A stretch of DNA of 64,000 nt from Strigomonas culicis (lineage: Eukaryota; Euglenozoa; Kinetoplastea; Trypanosomatida; Trypanosomatidae). The notes below the pieces were generated by a model, which made no database searches, had not been told where the DNA came from, and worked only from the letters and a program-made list of their open reading frames with translations. Position 1 is the stretch's first letter. Every line of letters begins with the position of its first letter. The stretch lies in the NCBI GenBank assembly GCA_000482145.1, contig AUXH01000010.1, positions 24,333 through 88,332 of the forward strand, in the 5' to 3' direction. Position numbers and translations under genes: made by a program. Shown here in pieces: positions 46,526 through 57,300 of the stretch.

Positions 46526-47497
46526 TTATGAGGAAGAAGCCACTTTATAGTGGATGCACTGCGAGCCCGTCCACGTGGCGCCGGGCGCCAGTGTTGTCTT
46601 CTCCAGAATGTTGCCGCTCTCGACGCAGACAAAGTACTTGTAGCCGTCCTCCGGCATGTCGCTCATCCCCTTCGTCTTCTCCACCCAGGGGTTCCAGAGC
46701 ACCGTGTCCCGCAGCTGCTCGCCGTGCACGACGAGGTGGTCGACGTGGCCGCTCTGCCCGGGCGTCTCCGCGAGCTCGAGCTGGATCGGCTTGTTGTGCT
46801 GGTCGATGTAAATGCGGTCGATCTCCTCGTGTATGTGCTCCACCTTCTCCGGCTCGCATCGCTTGCGGTCCTGCAGGTCGTCCAGGTACGGCGTGTGGCT
46901 GAGCCCGTGCACCCGCACCGCCTCGATCTGCGGCACCGTGAAGTAGCTGTGGTACGCGAAGCCGAAGACGAAGGGCGCCGTGGCCGCCGCGTCGTTGGTG
47001 ACCTGCATCTGTAGGTGCAGCGCGGAGCGGTTGAAGGCGATCTCGTAGACGAGGCGCAGCGCGGCCTCCGGCACGAGCGGCTCCACGCCGTCCTTGATGA
47101 CGCACGACAGCGTCAGCACCGCCGCGGGCTCGCCGCCCTCGCGCGCCTCCTCCGCCGGCGACACGGTCGGCCGCTGCGTCTCCTCGACAATCTCCCAGCG
47201 GGTGCACGTGCGCAGGAAGCCGTGCGACACGGGCAGCGGGCCGAGGTCCGAGAACTGCGGGAAGATGAGCGGCACGCCGCCGCGCAGCGCCTTGCCGTCC
47301 TTGAACACGGCACTGGGGCTCATATAAAGATGCTCCCGCCAGACGGGTTCCGCGCCGTCCGCGCTGTGGTTCGTGCGCCAGCTCGTCACGTGCGCGCCCT
47401 GTTGGTAGATGGTGATGCTGCTGTGGCCGTTCGGGTGGGTGCAAGTGTACGCCAGGCGGCCGTGGGGGTTGTTGTCCGTGGAGAAGGTAGGGGGCAT
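46526..47497 (-). CDS. Glucose-6-phosphate 1-epimerase-like protein, 323 aa
   Basis: This is an aldose-1-epimerase-fold protein of the hexose-6-phosphate mutarotase (YeaD-like) group. Segments seen: ITIYQQGAHVTSW, VFKDGKALRGGVPLIFPQF, LPVSHGFLRTCTRWE (the HGFaR motif with the key His), FVFGFAYHSYFTVP and ATWTGSQCIHYKV at the C-terminus. These follow the family's order, including the catalytic His and Glu regions. The enzyme interconverts the alpha and beta anomers of glucose 6-phosphate, feeding glycolysis and the pentose phosphate route. Length is typical. There is no C-terminal SKL-like or obvious N-terminal PTS2 peroxisomal signal, so it may be cytosolic rather than glycosomal. The ATG is 47495-47497 and the C-terminus ends VASSS. 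Confidence 0.88.
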   Translation of the reverse strand: MPPTFSTDNNPHGRLAYTCTHPNGHSSITIYQQGAHVTSWRTNHSADGAEPVWREHLYMSPSAVFKDGKALRGGVPLIFPQFSDLGPLPVSHGFLRTCTRWEIVEETQRPTVSPAEEAREGGEPAAVLTLSCVIKDGVEPLVPEAALRLVYEIAFNRSALHLQMQVTNDAAATAPFVFGFAYHSYFTVPQIEAVRVHGLSHTPYLDDLQDRKRCEPEKVEHIHEEIDRIYIDQHNKPIQLELAETPGQSGHVDHLVVHGEQLRDTVLWNPWVEKTKGMSDMPEDGYKYFVCVESGNILEKTTLAPGATWTGSQCIHYKVASSS

Positions 47498-47919
47498 GGC
47501 TGTGGTGGGCGATAGAGAGGAAGTCTTTTAAATGTAAAAAAAGAAAATAGTTTAATGTGTATGTATAGATGAGAGTAAATGCGTTTGTATAAGTTGATGC
47601 GGTAGGTCTAAGGGAAGACGAGGTAGCGAGAGAAGAAAAAGAGGATGGTGTACATACGTTATCTTCTTTTCTTCATGTGATTGGCATTCCCAAGAAGCAC
47701 TGTAAGTATAGAAAAAAAAAGAAAAAAGTACACGTGGCAATTATTATGACTGGGTACAATTCAGCTGTAAACACAAAGCGCAATAATGAACGCACTGGGT
47801 GATGGTCACACCAACGGAGTAACAAACACTCGGAAACAATATATCGATTTCACCCTTGTTTTTCCTTATCGTCGCTATCAAATGCAGAAGAAGGACAGGG
47901 TGAGGTCAGAAAGCAACCT
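47498..47919 (-). other. Intergenic gap
   Basis: A 422-base AT-rich spacer. The purine run at about 47536-47548 on the + strand, close to the ATG at 47497, is the likely polypyrimidine tract for the epimerase gene. No other feature is seen. Confidence 0.5.
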
Positions 47920-49308
47920 TCATTTGTACAGATAGTACACGAGCGTGACGGCTGACACGAAGAGGCTCAGGAGAACCCGCTGGAAACGCACGTAGTCCCT
48001 CGCCTTGGCAAAGAAGCACGAGGTCGAGAAGAGCAGAAAAATGAAAACACCGCTTGTCACAGCCAGACAGGTCCAGAACTGTGGGGCCACCGCGAAAGCG
48101 CCGTCGAGCTCCTCGCCGCGGGGATGGTCGTGCTGCCTGCTACGCTGTGTCGACCGCCTCACCGGCCATCCCCATGCCTGCCCGTGCCGCTGTTTCTTTG
48201 CACCGCGGGAGGGCCTCTCGCGCTGAGCGTGGCGGCGTCGTGCCTTTTTCCTTGGCCCCCTCTCTTCCTCTGCCGCCTCCACCGTCGCCTCGCCGCCGGT
48301 CAAGGAGAGCGCCGGGATGTTGTCAACGTCCTCCAGCACCTCGTTGAGGAGGTAGGCGAGCCGCAGCCCGGCGAGCACGAGCCGCTGTTCGCACAGCGCC
48401 TGGCCGCGCCGCAGGTAGGCCGTGCCCACCACCTCCTCGCGCTCCGCCACGTCCGCGTAGGACGTGTTCACCGCGTAGGCGTGGCTCTCCTCCGCGACGG
48501 CGCGTAGGTCCTCCTTCTGGATGTGCACCAGCGCCTTCGGGAACTTGTGGGTGTCCTCCAGCGCCTCCGCGCGGGCCACAATGTGCGTCTGGTAGTCCGC
48601 CGCAGACAGCGGCCGGTGCAGCCGCAGCGCGTCGAGCGCGCGGCGGGCGCCGTCCCGCGGCCGGTCGCCCGCGCGCGCCGCCTCCCGCGCCGTCACCTCA
48701 CACAAATTGTCCCACAGGCTGTGCAGGCTCTCCGTGTGGCCGTCTACGAGGACGTGGAAAAAGTTCCCGCCGCGGTCGCCGTGCGGCCGCCGCCGCGTCA
48801 CGCGCGTTGCGGCGTGCAGTGGCTGATGCATGTCGCCGATGAAGTGGACGAGGTTGAAGAGCGCAAACTGCAGATGGTAGAAGGGCGACTTGTGCGTGTA
48901 CTGCAGCGCCGTCAGCATGTCGCGCGCGGCGGACACAACGTGCGGCTCCGCCACCGGCTCCAGCGGGCGGGCCGTGGCGCGGTGGTGGCTGTCGCTGTCG
49001 CCCTCTTCCGCGCGAAAAGGGATGTCCATGAAGTGCCAGGCGGTCATGCCGTACTGGTGCCACGCCTTGAGGTCGTCCGACCAGCAGGCGAATTCGACAA
49101 AGTTGGGCGACAGCGGGAAGGGCCCCGCTTCATGGAAGTAGTGCGCGAGCCGGTCGGCTTTGTCACGGTTCTGCTCCGTCAGGTGGTTGTATGCGATCTG
49201 GGCGATAAGCATATGGCCTTTGCAGCCCCACGCGGCTGCGCGCGGCGCCGCGAGCAGCGCGAGGAGCACCGTCAGGCACAGCAGCAGCAGGCGGGACGAC
49301 AGCGGCAT
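47920..49308 (-). CDS. P1/S1-type 3'-nucleotidase/nuclease, membrane-anchored, 462 aa
   Basis: A signal peptide (LLLLCLTVLLALLAAPRAAA) ends just before Trp27 of WGCKGH. In P1/S1 nucleases the mature N-terminal Trp binds zinc, so cleavage before Trp27 fits exactly. The zinc-ligand motif HFIGDMHQPLH is at about residues 155-165, and GGNFFHV and DNLCE segments follow in the usual order. A C-terminal membrane segment (about 412-435) and a second short hydrophobic end (VLLSLFVSAVTLVYYLYK) suggest surface anchoring. Such enzymes in trypanosomatids release nucleosides or phosphate from RNA and 3'-nucleotides at the cell surface, supporting purine salvage. The central ~345-395 stretch is Arg/Lys/Glu-rich and low in complexity. 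ATG at 49306-49308. Confidence 0.9.
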   Translation of the reverse strand: MPLSSRLLLLCLTVLLALLAAPRAAAWGCKGHMLIAQIAYNHLTEQNRDKADRLAHYFHEAGPFPLSPNFVEFACWSDDLKAWHQYGMTAWHFMDIPFRAEEGDSDSHHRATARPLEPVAEPHVVSAARDMLTALQYTHKSPFYHLQFALFNLVHFIGDMHQPLHAATRVTRRRPHGDRGGNFFHVLVDGHTESLHSLWDNLCEVTAREAARAGDRPRDGARRALDALRLHRPLSAADYQTHIVARAEALEDTHKFPKALVHIQKEDLRAVAEESHAYAVNTSYADVAEREEVVGTAYLRRGQALCEQRLVLAGLRLAYLLNEVLEDVDNIPALSLTGGEATVEAAEEERGPRKKARRRHAQRERPSRGAKKQRHGQAWGWPVRRSTQRSRQHDHPRGEELDGAFAVAPQFWTCLAVTSGVFIFLLFSTSCFFAKARDYVRFQRVLLSLFVSAVTLVYYLYK

Positions 49309-50206
49309 GAGGCAGGCCCGGTGCGGCTGGCGGGAGCCTAGGAGTTAGTACAATGACTTCTTCTTTTTTGTGTGTGAGAGAGGAGGAAGAGGGAAAGAAA
49401 TTGGGATATGTATGCAAGTGCAGAACAGGTAGGCATCACCCTGCCATTACTGTCGAAAAGGAAGAGAGAGACAAAAAGAAGAAGAAGAACCGATATCACG
49501 TTCCCTTTACAGAGAAGTGTTGATAGTGGTGAAGTAGTTTATATGTTTAAAAAAAAAGGATTAACACCGAATATTTCTATTATAATGCAAATGTTGAAGA
49601 AGAGAGCCCAAACCGATCTGTTTCCTTCCTATTAAAGCGATAAAAAAACATGACTATAAGAGAAAAATAAAACCAAAAAAAAAGAACGACAGCAAAAACA
49701 AAACAATTGTTTTAAACAAACACATATATAATTTGAGAAAGGAAAAGTGGGAGAAGAACGATCAGACGCCAAAAGCGTGTATACTTTGCTTGAAGAAACA
49801 AAAAAACAGCAACAAAAAAAAAGAAATGGATGTTTCTCTCAAATACATATTATTTTTCTTTTCTTTTTCAATGTGACATTTCTTGCATACGGTATTGTTT
49901 TTTTTTCTTTTTTATATATAACTGCATTTTCCTGTATTCTGCATGCAATGTTGACGCTGATAACACTTGTGGTTATCAGTTGTTTTTGTTGTTGTTTCTT
50001 TTTCTTCATCTATGGTTCCTGCTCATCTTTAAATAGCACTATGATGAGAGGCATCATTCATGAGAGGTCATGTCCGAAGAAAGAAGGAAAGCACTATGAA
50101 CACACACACACACTCACACACTCACACTCACATGCACACGCAACTATATGTATAGAAAACTGGCCATAGGCTCTCGAGGCCAGAGCGGGCGCGACGGTCA
50201 GCCCTG
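49309..50206 (-). other. AT-rich intergenic gap with CA-rich repeat
   Basis: A 898-base spacer between the nuclease and the kinesin. The purine run at about 49375-49400 on the + strand is the likely polypyrimidine tract of the nuclease gene. A CA-rich degenerate repeat occupies about 50100-50140. T-runs are frequent at 49850-50000. No gene is convincing; open frames on the + strand here are low complexity. Confidence 0.5.
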
Positions 50207-53200
50207 CTACTCCCGGCGCGTCACGCCAAAGGCGGTCGCCGGCGTAAAGCGGTCATCGAACACGAGGCCCAGCTGGTTGAACAGCATCCAGATGCGGGAG
50301 ATGCGGAAGATGTCGAAGTTGAGCCGCGGGCACAGGAAGCGCAACTCGCCCTTCGTGAGGTACACGGCCCCGGCCCCGTTCACGTCCGGCGGGTGGATGC
50401 CGCCGAGGATCTTCGCGGCCGCCTTCTTGTCGTTGCTGCACTGCTCCAGCACCTCGATGGTGCGCGTGGCGCGCTTCTGCACCTCCTTCTTGAGCTCCAG
50501 GTACTGCATGGGGTAGATGTAGTTGGCCTCGCACAGGCTCGACTCGAAGAAGGAGAGCTGGTCGAAGCCCTTCTCGCGCGTCACGTCGAGCTTCCCGCCC
50601 CACTCGGGGTCGACGCCGACGAGGTGGGCGAGGCCGACCACCCACGCCTCGTAGTCCGCCGTGTTCTTCGCGACGACGTCCACCGTGCGGCCGGCCTTCT
50701 TGAGGCCGATCGTGAAGCAGCGGAAGAACTCGGGGTTCGAGGGCGGTATCGGGAAGCGCCGGAACACCTTGCTGAAGCAGCCCAGCTGGATGAAGCTGAC
50801 GGCGGACAGCTGGATGCTGGAGCGGTCGCTCTTGCGCGAGTCGGGCTCCGTCCAGAGCAGCTCCCGCTTGCCGCGCGCGGTCGAGACCCAGAAGAAGCGT
50901 CGGTGCGGCTTGCCACTGCGGCCGTGCTTCATCATCGTGGTGCCGCCGCGGAGGAACTTGATGAGGTCCTGGATGAGGGTCGGCGAGTCGTACACCTGCT
51001 GCAGGTAGAGGGAGTCGCGCTCCTCGCGCGTCATGGCCTCCTCCTGCTGCCGCCGGTCGTCGCTCGAGGCGGAGTAGGCGTCCTCGTCGTTGTCGTCGTC
51101 CTCGTCGCTGCTGCCCTCGAGCACCGCGTTCTTGGTCTTGCTCTCGCGCGCCTCGCCGCCGTCGTCGTCCTCGCCGGCCTTCGACTTTCTGCGCTTCCTC
51201 TTCTTCTTGGGCGTCGTGCTCGCGTCCTGCGCCGCGGGGGAGGACGGGCCCTCCGGCGTGCCCTCGCCCTCCGGCGTGATGAGGGGCGTCTTCTTCTTCT
51301 TGTGCTTGTGCCGCGGCGAGTCGCCGTCGGGCCGCTCGCGCGCGTCGGGGTCCGCGTCGCGGCCCACCGCCCGCCCGGCGGCCTCCTGGCGGTCGCGCTC
51401 GAGCTCGCCCTTCATCCAGTCCGCCTTCATGCGGTGCGACGTTGTGCGGGGCGACTCCTCGTCATCCGCGTCGCTGTACGACTCCAGCCCGCCCTCCTGC
51501 AGGCTGACGGAGCCCTTGCCCTTGCGGCGCGGCCGCCGCGACTCCGCCGCGTGGTGGCTGTTCTCGTCGTCGCTCTCGTCGGAGCTGAGGAATGTGTGCG
51601 TGTGGAAGGTCTCCGGCACTGGCAGGCACGCCTGGCTGTGGTAGGTCGGCGTCAGCTGGCTCTCGCTGAGCAGCAGCGGCGGGTACATCTGCTGCGCCTC
51701 CAGCAGTTGGCGGCTGAGGCCGTCCACGTCGTGCCAGCTCCACTTGCTGTTCGCGGTCACGCGGCCCTCGGAGATGTCCACCGCGCGCTCGATGAGGAAC
51801 TCGAGCAGGTCGAAGAGCAGCGTGCCCTGCGTCACAAGGTCGCTGCTCATCAGCTTCATGCGGCGCACCTGCGAGCGCTGCTTTCGGGTCGCCGCGAGGC
51901 GCATGACGTAGAGGTTGTACAGCCCGTTCTGCTCCAGCGCGTGGCTGTGGAAGTTCTCCAGCAGAAGGTGGATCGCCTCCTCCGTCGGCCCCGTCATGAG
52001 CGGATTCAGCGGCTTGATGCCGCCGGTGCCCACGCCGCCGAGCCCGCGCAGATCGTCTGCGCCGATCTCCACCTTAGCCTCGCGCACGCGCCGGATCTCC
52101 TCCGCGAGCGCCTGCTCCTCCTCGCGGAGGTGGGCGAGCTGCAGCTTGCGCTCCTTGACGGCCTCGTCCAGCTTGACGCGCCGCTTCTTCGCCTTCTTGG
52201 CCTGGTGCACCAGCTCCTCGTGCCCCGCGTCGAGCTGCTCGCGCTCCTTCTTCGCCTGCTTCTTCGCCTGCTTCGCCGCCGCCGCAATCTGCTCGTACTC
52301 CTCGATGAGGGTGTTCATCTCCAGCACGAACTCTTCCACCGCCAGGTCGCGCCGCTGCACCTCGGCTGCCTCCGCCGCGCGCAGCCGCTCCAGCTCGCGC
52401 GCCTGGATGCGCTCCGCCGGCGTCGGCGGCTCGCAGAGCTGCAGCACCGCCTGCTGCCGCACCGCCTCCAGCGGCACGCGCTGCGCCTGCGCGAGGCGCC
52501 GCACGCCGATCGGCTGGAAGTCGTACTCCGCATGCAAAATACGCATCTCCGCCACGAGCTCCTCGTTGCGCTTGACGGAGAGCAGGTAGTTCTCCTCGTC
52601 CTGCGGGTTGGAAAAGCCGAGCACCTGCCCGGCCTTGAGGCCCTTCACGCGGTCGCAGAAGCGCAGCGTGCCGAGCGACTCCTGCGCGCTGGCGGTCGGC
52701 GGGGCCACCTGACCGATGAGCAGCAGCTTGCTGCGCGTGTCGACAAGGGAGTGCTTGAGCAGCTTCGTCAGCTTGCTCTCGCGAAAGGGGATGTGCTGCT
52801 GCTGCGTGTACATGGCGTTGATGACCGTGCCGAGCGTCGAGAGGGACTTGTTGATGGCCTGCGCCTCCGTCATGCCCTGGCCCGTGACGCCGGACTTCTT
52901 GACGCGCTCGCTGCCGGCCAGGTCGACGAGCGCCATGCGAGACCGCACGAGGCCCTGCACGCCCATCGTCGTCGGGCTGTTCATGACTAAGTTGCTGTTC
53001 TCGTCCAGCAGCGACGGGAGGGTAGGCGGGCGCTCGAAGGAGGGGTTCAGCCGCGTCGCGCCGTTCTCCGTGATCTCGCGCGGGATCTGGAACACGTCGA
53101 TGAAGAAGATGGCGTGGCTGCGCGAGCTGGTGTCGTTCATCTTCGTCGCCGTCACGGAGCGGAAGGAATTGGCGATCTCAAAGTTCTCGATGACGTCCAT

Positions 53201-53824
53201 CATGTTGTGCACCTCGACGAGCGTGATGCCCATCGTGATGGTCTCCTCCGGCGTCTCGCGCAGCTTCAGCTTCTTCTTGTTCTTGGACAGCAGATCCATC
53301 ACGTCCTCCACGTAGAGCTCGAGCGCGGAGAGGGCAATCATGATGTGCACCTTGCCCCGCATCGCCGCCTTGTAGTTGAAGAGGTCCTCGAAGACGCGCA
53401 GAAACATACCCGCCCCGCTGGTCAGCGGGATGTGGATGTCGTTCGTCGCGTGCGCCTTCCGCTCCTTCAGCGCGCGGTTGTGGTTCGCGACGATATCCTG
53501 GACGTTACCCAGGATGGTGAAGGTCTTACCACTGCCTGTTTGGCCGTACGTGAAGACTGTGCTGTTGAAGCCCGACAGCGTGTGGTCGACGAGCTCCTGC
53601 ACACCCTCCTCGTACACCGCCTGCTGCTCGTCATCCGCATCGAACACGAAATCAAACTGGAAGGCTAAGGTCTGGTTGTTGTTCAGGTACGCGGCGTTGT
53701 CATCTTCCGGCTTGATCATGATAGTCTGACCGTCGTCCGCCTTGCGGGCGCACACGGGCTCATACTTTTCCTTCCCGATCGTCGGGCGGATACGCACCGC
53801 TACGATAATACGTTGATCAGACAT
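50207..53824 (-). CDS. Kinesin with N-terminal motor and C-terminal PH-like domain, 1205 aa
   Basis: The motor occupies residues ~5-398: P-loop GQTGSGKT at 94-101, switch I NDTSSRSHAIF at 230-240 and switch II DLAGSE at 301-306. All key motor motifs are intact, so it should hydrolyse ATP and move on microtubules. A coiled-coil, Glu/Lys/Arg-rich neck and stalk follow (about 450-640), then a helical region (about 660-790) and a disordered, phosphorylatable linker with Ser, Asp and Lys runs (about 800-940). Residues about 955-1070 look like a PH domain, including RRFFWVSTARGKRELLW and the conserved C-terminal helix Trp in DYEAWVVGL, then about 130 further residues. N-terminal motor plus PH is the plan of the kinesin-3 group, which carries membrane cargo, though no FHA domain is visible. 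ATG at 53822-53824. Confidence 0.9.
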   Translation of the reverse strand: MSDQRIIVAVRIRPTIGKEKYEPVCARKADDGQTIMIKPEDDNAAYLNNNQTLAFQFDFVFDADDEQQAVYEEGVQELVDHTLSGFNSTVFTYGQTGSGKTFTILGNVQDIVANHNRALKERKAHATNDIHIPLTSGAGMFLRVFEDLFNYKAAMRGKVHIMIALSALELYVEDVMDLLSKNKKKLKLRETPEETITMGITLVEVHNMMDVIENFEIANSFRSVTATKMNDTSSRSHAIFFIDVFQIPREITENGATRLNPSFERPPTLPSLLDENSNLVMNSPTTMGVQGLVRSRMALVDLAGSERVKKSGVTGQGMTEAQAINKSLSTLGTVINAMYTQQQHIPFRESKLTKLLKHSLVDTRSKLLLIGQVAPPTASAQESLGTLRFCDRVKGLKAGQVLGFSNPQDEENYLLSVKRNEELVAEMRILHAEYDFQPIGVRRLAQAQRVPLEAVRQQAVLQLCEPPTPAERIQARELERLRAAEAAEVQRRDLAVEEFVLEMNTLIEEYEQIAAAAKQAKKQAKKEREQLDAGHEELVHQAKKAKKRRVKLDEAVKERKLQLAHLREEEQALAEEIRRVREAKVEIGADDLRGLGGVGTGGIKPLNPLMTGPTEEAIHLLLENFHSHALEQNGLYNLYVMRLAATRKQRSQVRRMKLMSSDLVTQGTLLFDLLEFLIERAVDISEGRVTANSKWSWHDVDGLSRQLLEAQQMYPPLLLSESQLTPTYHSQACLPVPETFHTHTFLSSDESDDENSHHAAESRRPRRKGKGSVSLQEGGLESYSDADDEESPRTTSHRMKADWMKGELERDRQEAAGRAVGRDADPDARERPDGDSPRHKHKKKKTPLITPEGEGTPEGPSSPAAQDASTTPKKKRKRRKSKAGEDDDGGEARESKTKNAVLEGSSDEDDDNDEDAYSASSDDRRQQEEAMTREERDSLYLQQVYDSPTLIQDLIKFLRGGTTMMKHGRSGKPHRRFFWVSTARGKRELLWTEPDSRKSDRSSIQLSAVSFIQLGCFSKVFRRFPIPPSNPEFFRCFTIGLKKAGRTVDVVAKNTADYEAWVVGLAHLVGVDPEWGGKLDVTREKGFDQLSFFESSLCEANYIYPMQYLELKKEVQKRATRTIEVLEQCSNDKKAAAKILGGIHPPDVNGAGAVYLTKGELRFLCPRLNFDIFRISRIWMLFNQLGLVFDDRFTPATAFGVTRRE

Positions 53825-54371
53825 GATAAACGAATGTCAAAAATTAAAAAAAGAAGAAGCGATGCTTTACTTTTGTGCACTGTATATGTATCGAAAACCT
53901 CCTTCTTTCTTCTTTTTTTCTTTAATTGGTGCTGACTAGTATATTCTAACACACGAAAAAAAAAATGCTACCTTACGATCAATCGTTTCCCCAGAAACGT
54001 TAAGAGAAAAAAAAAAGAAGTATATAACTTGATAAGAAGGATGGAAAAGAAACGTGATTGATATTAGAAAATAGAATTCTGTTTACCTCACTATATTATA
54101 CAGAGGGGGGTAATAAGCTAGATACGAAGAGAAGCAGCATGAGTGTGTGTGTGTTTTAATTCTGTTTTGATTCGAAGTCTTGAGCTAGCAGATGTATGTA
54201 TTTTGCAGAAGAGAAACAGAGAAAGGTGTTCTTGCGCTCCCGCAGAACGGTGTATTCCTCAAGGAACTGGGAAAAGGGAAAAACTATCTGAAAGAGAAAA
54301 GGTCGATCCTCTCTTTTCAATTACACAATCACACCATGTTCTTCACATGATTGGTTTATTCTTTTTTTTTT
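53825..54371 (-). other. AT-rich intergenic gap
   Basis: A 547-base spacer. The purine run at about 53845-53859 on the + strand, very close to the kinesin ATG, is the likely polypyrimidine tract. No gene is seen. Confidence 0.5.
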
Positions 54372-57300
54372 TCAGTATTGCTTTGATATCCAAAACTGAC
54401 TCTCGTGCGCCATGGAGGAGCGGGAGGCGGTCCACTTCAGCTCCTGCGTGTTCACCACGGTCACGGTTACATTCTTCCACACCCGGCGTCGCTTCTTAGG
54501 TCCTTCCGTCTCCGGGTGCGGGTGGCCCTCGCTGTCGTCCGCACCGGCGGCGGGGCCCCGCGTCGGCCGCCCCTCATACGCCCTCGCCTCGGACTCCGTC
54601 ATGTGCACCTGCAGCGTCACCTCGAGCGCGACGGTCTCCTCGCCGCGCGGCGCGAGGGCCGCCTGCTGCTCCAGCAGGAAGTCCGTGGTCACCCACAGCA
54701 GGCCGCGGTCCGCCGCGTCGTCGCAGAAGGGCAGGCCGGCTGCGCGGCCGCGGCGCGCCGCCGCCTCGGTGTAGCGCATCCGCAGCGCCAGCACCGCCAT
54801 CTGCATCCGCGCGGCCATGCTGATCTGACTCTGCGCGAAGTAGTTGTAGCGCGCGCGCTTGCGGGCGAGCGCGCGCTGCCGCAGCTGCCGCACGTAGCTC
54901 GCCGTCACGTGGGCGCGGTTGTGCGCCTCGATGGCCGCCCGGTGGGCATGCAGCGCCGCCACCGTCGCCGCGTCAGCCTCACCCGGCGACGCACGGGCCG
55001 GGTCCGCCTGCAGCCGCGACACCGTCTCGTTGTAGTAGTGGAACAGCGAGAGCATGTCCGTGTTGGACCGCGGCGGCGGCGCAGCGGTGGGCGGTGGGGT
55101 CACCGGAAAGGACGGAAACAGCGACGCCAGCTGCCACCCGTCCCGCTGCGGCGGCTGCCCCTCGGCCGCCATCGCCTGTGCGGCGGCCAGCTCCTCCAGG
55201 TCCCAGCGCTCCGCCGCGCCGACGCCGTGGACCTCGGCGGCAAGGCTCGGCGCGTCGGGGGAGGTCGGCCGCACGAGCGGCACGTACGTATTGCACGGCT
55301 CCGCCGCCATGTGCAGTGCATACAGGCTGTCTGGGCAGGGCTGGCCGAGGTCCGAGATGCGGTAGAAGAAGATGCGCGGCTCGTAGGTGAGCAGGAACAA
55401 GAGCTGCTCCTGCTCCATCAGGTCGCCCGCGTAGACGACATCGAGCACGTACTTCTCCTTGTCTTTCTTGGCGTTCAGCTGGTAACTCTTCATCCGCCGT
55501 CGGTACGTCTCCTCGTCCTCCTCCTCCTCTACGTCGGTCACGTGCGGGTCCAACACCTCCGCGTCGCGGCGGGTGCGGCTGCGGTTCTCGAAGAAGTCCC
55601 ACGACCACAGGTGCAGCTCCTCCAGCTGCAGCCACAGCGCGCCCGGCCGCAGCTGCAGCCCTGCCTCCTCCACGACCTTGCGGCTCACAAAGCAGTGAGC
55701 CGGCGGCGCGGCCGCGCCGGGCTCCCGTGCGGCGAGCGCCGCGGCGACCGCCTTCTGCAGCCGCCGCCGCTCTTGCCACGACTGCACGGAGAACACGCCG
55801 ACCTCCGTCACCACCTGTACCATGTGCGCCGGCGAGCACGTCTTGGCATTGAAGACGGACGCGTCGGTCGTCTGCTCCGCGTTGATGTACAGCCGCCCCT
55901 TGTAGCTGATCGGCCGCGCACGCGGGTCGTTGTTGTGGTACCCGCTCGCCGCCGCCGGGGGCGGGGCGACACCGGCCGCAAGATCCTGCGCGGGCAGCGG
56001 CGCGTCCAGCGTGACCTGCGGCAGCGGCCGCACGCCCCAGCGCTCCTCCATGTCCGCGCGCACCTCCACCCAGTACGGGCTCTCGAAGTAGTAGCGCAGG
56101 TCGCGCTGCTGCTGCCGCGCGTAGTTCACCTTCTCGTAGCGGCCGTAGTGCGGGAACTGCAGCTGTGCGTCCCCGGGGTCCTGCAGCACAACTGGCGCGC
56201 GGGCGGCGCTGTCGCGCGGCGTCGCGGTCGTCGCCGTGAGCTCGCGAATCTTATCGAGGAAAATAGAGGATGCGGCACCTGATGCGGGCGCCGCCGCCGT
56301 CGCGGGCGGCGGCGGGACCCGACCCCGCTGCAGGAGCGGCCGCGCCTGGCGCATGCGCACGGCCTCGATGAGCGGGAAGAACACCTCGCCGTCCTCCGTC
56401 AGCGGCACGCAGTGGGCGGCCGCGAAGTGGGAGTCGAAGAAGGAGGCGAGCGTCGTGTCCGCCAGGTTCACGTAGCGCGTGTTGCCGTAGCGGACGGTGT
56501 TGCCGTCCGTGACCAAGTGGCGCAGACGCCGGCTGTCTTCGTTCGCGTACTCGAAGGCGCCGCTGAAGCGGTACCGATTCACCCCGCCGCCGGCGCCGCC
56601 CCCCCTGGCCGCGAAGGGCGAGTCCCGCGTGACGCTGCGCAGCACGCGGAACTGCGTGAGGCGCTGGTACAGCCGCCGTGCGTCGCTGCGGCGCCGCTGC
56701 AGCAGCGGGTAGTAGTCCGCGTAGACGCGGAAGGCAGCGGCCACGGTGGAGGCCGCGGCGCCCGCGCCGTCCCGCAGCAGCGGCGCGCGGCGCCGCACCG
56801 CCCGCTCCAGCTCCCACGCGTGAAAGCGCACGCGCTGTACGTCCGGCCGCAGCTGCAGCACACTCGTGACGCGGCGCAGCTGCGGCTCGGCCAGCGGGAA
56901 GAAGATGTCCGTCGCGGCCGCCTCCGCGCCGAGGTCATGCGGCGCGAAGGCGTGCACCGGCGCGGCCGCGTCGGCCCCGCGCCATGGCCGCCGCGCCTCC
57001 CACCGCCGCTGCCTGCTGCGCTGGTACAACTGCTGGCGCCGCAGCACGGCCATCTCCGCCGCGCGCTGGCGCAGGCCGGTCTGCAGGTACGCGAGCGCGC
57101 TGAGGGGGAAGAAATACACGAAGGGGAGGTGGTAGGTCGCGTCCGTGCGGCGCCGCCAGAAGGCGGAGAGGTAGTCCCACCGCGTGTTCGCAAACGCGTA
57201 GTCATTGACGTTGCACTGCTCCCGCCGCGTCTGCTCGAACGGCTCTCCCGCCGCGCCGGCCGCGGCCTGCCGGTCCCGCAGGACGATGGCCGAGTCGTAG

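Noticed and set aside
50393..52990. An 865-codon open frame on the + strand
   Set aside because: It is antisense to the kinesin motor and stalk and has the same biased composition.
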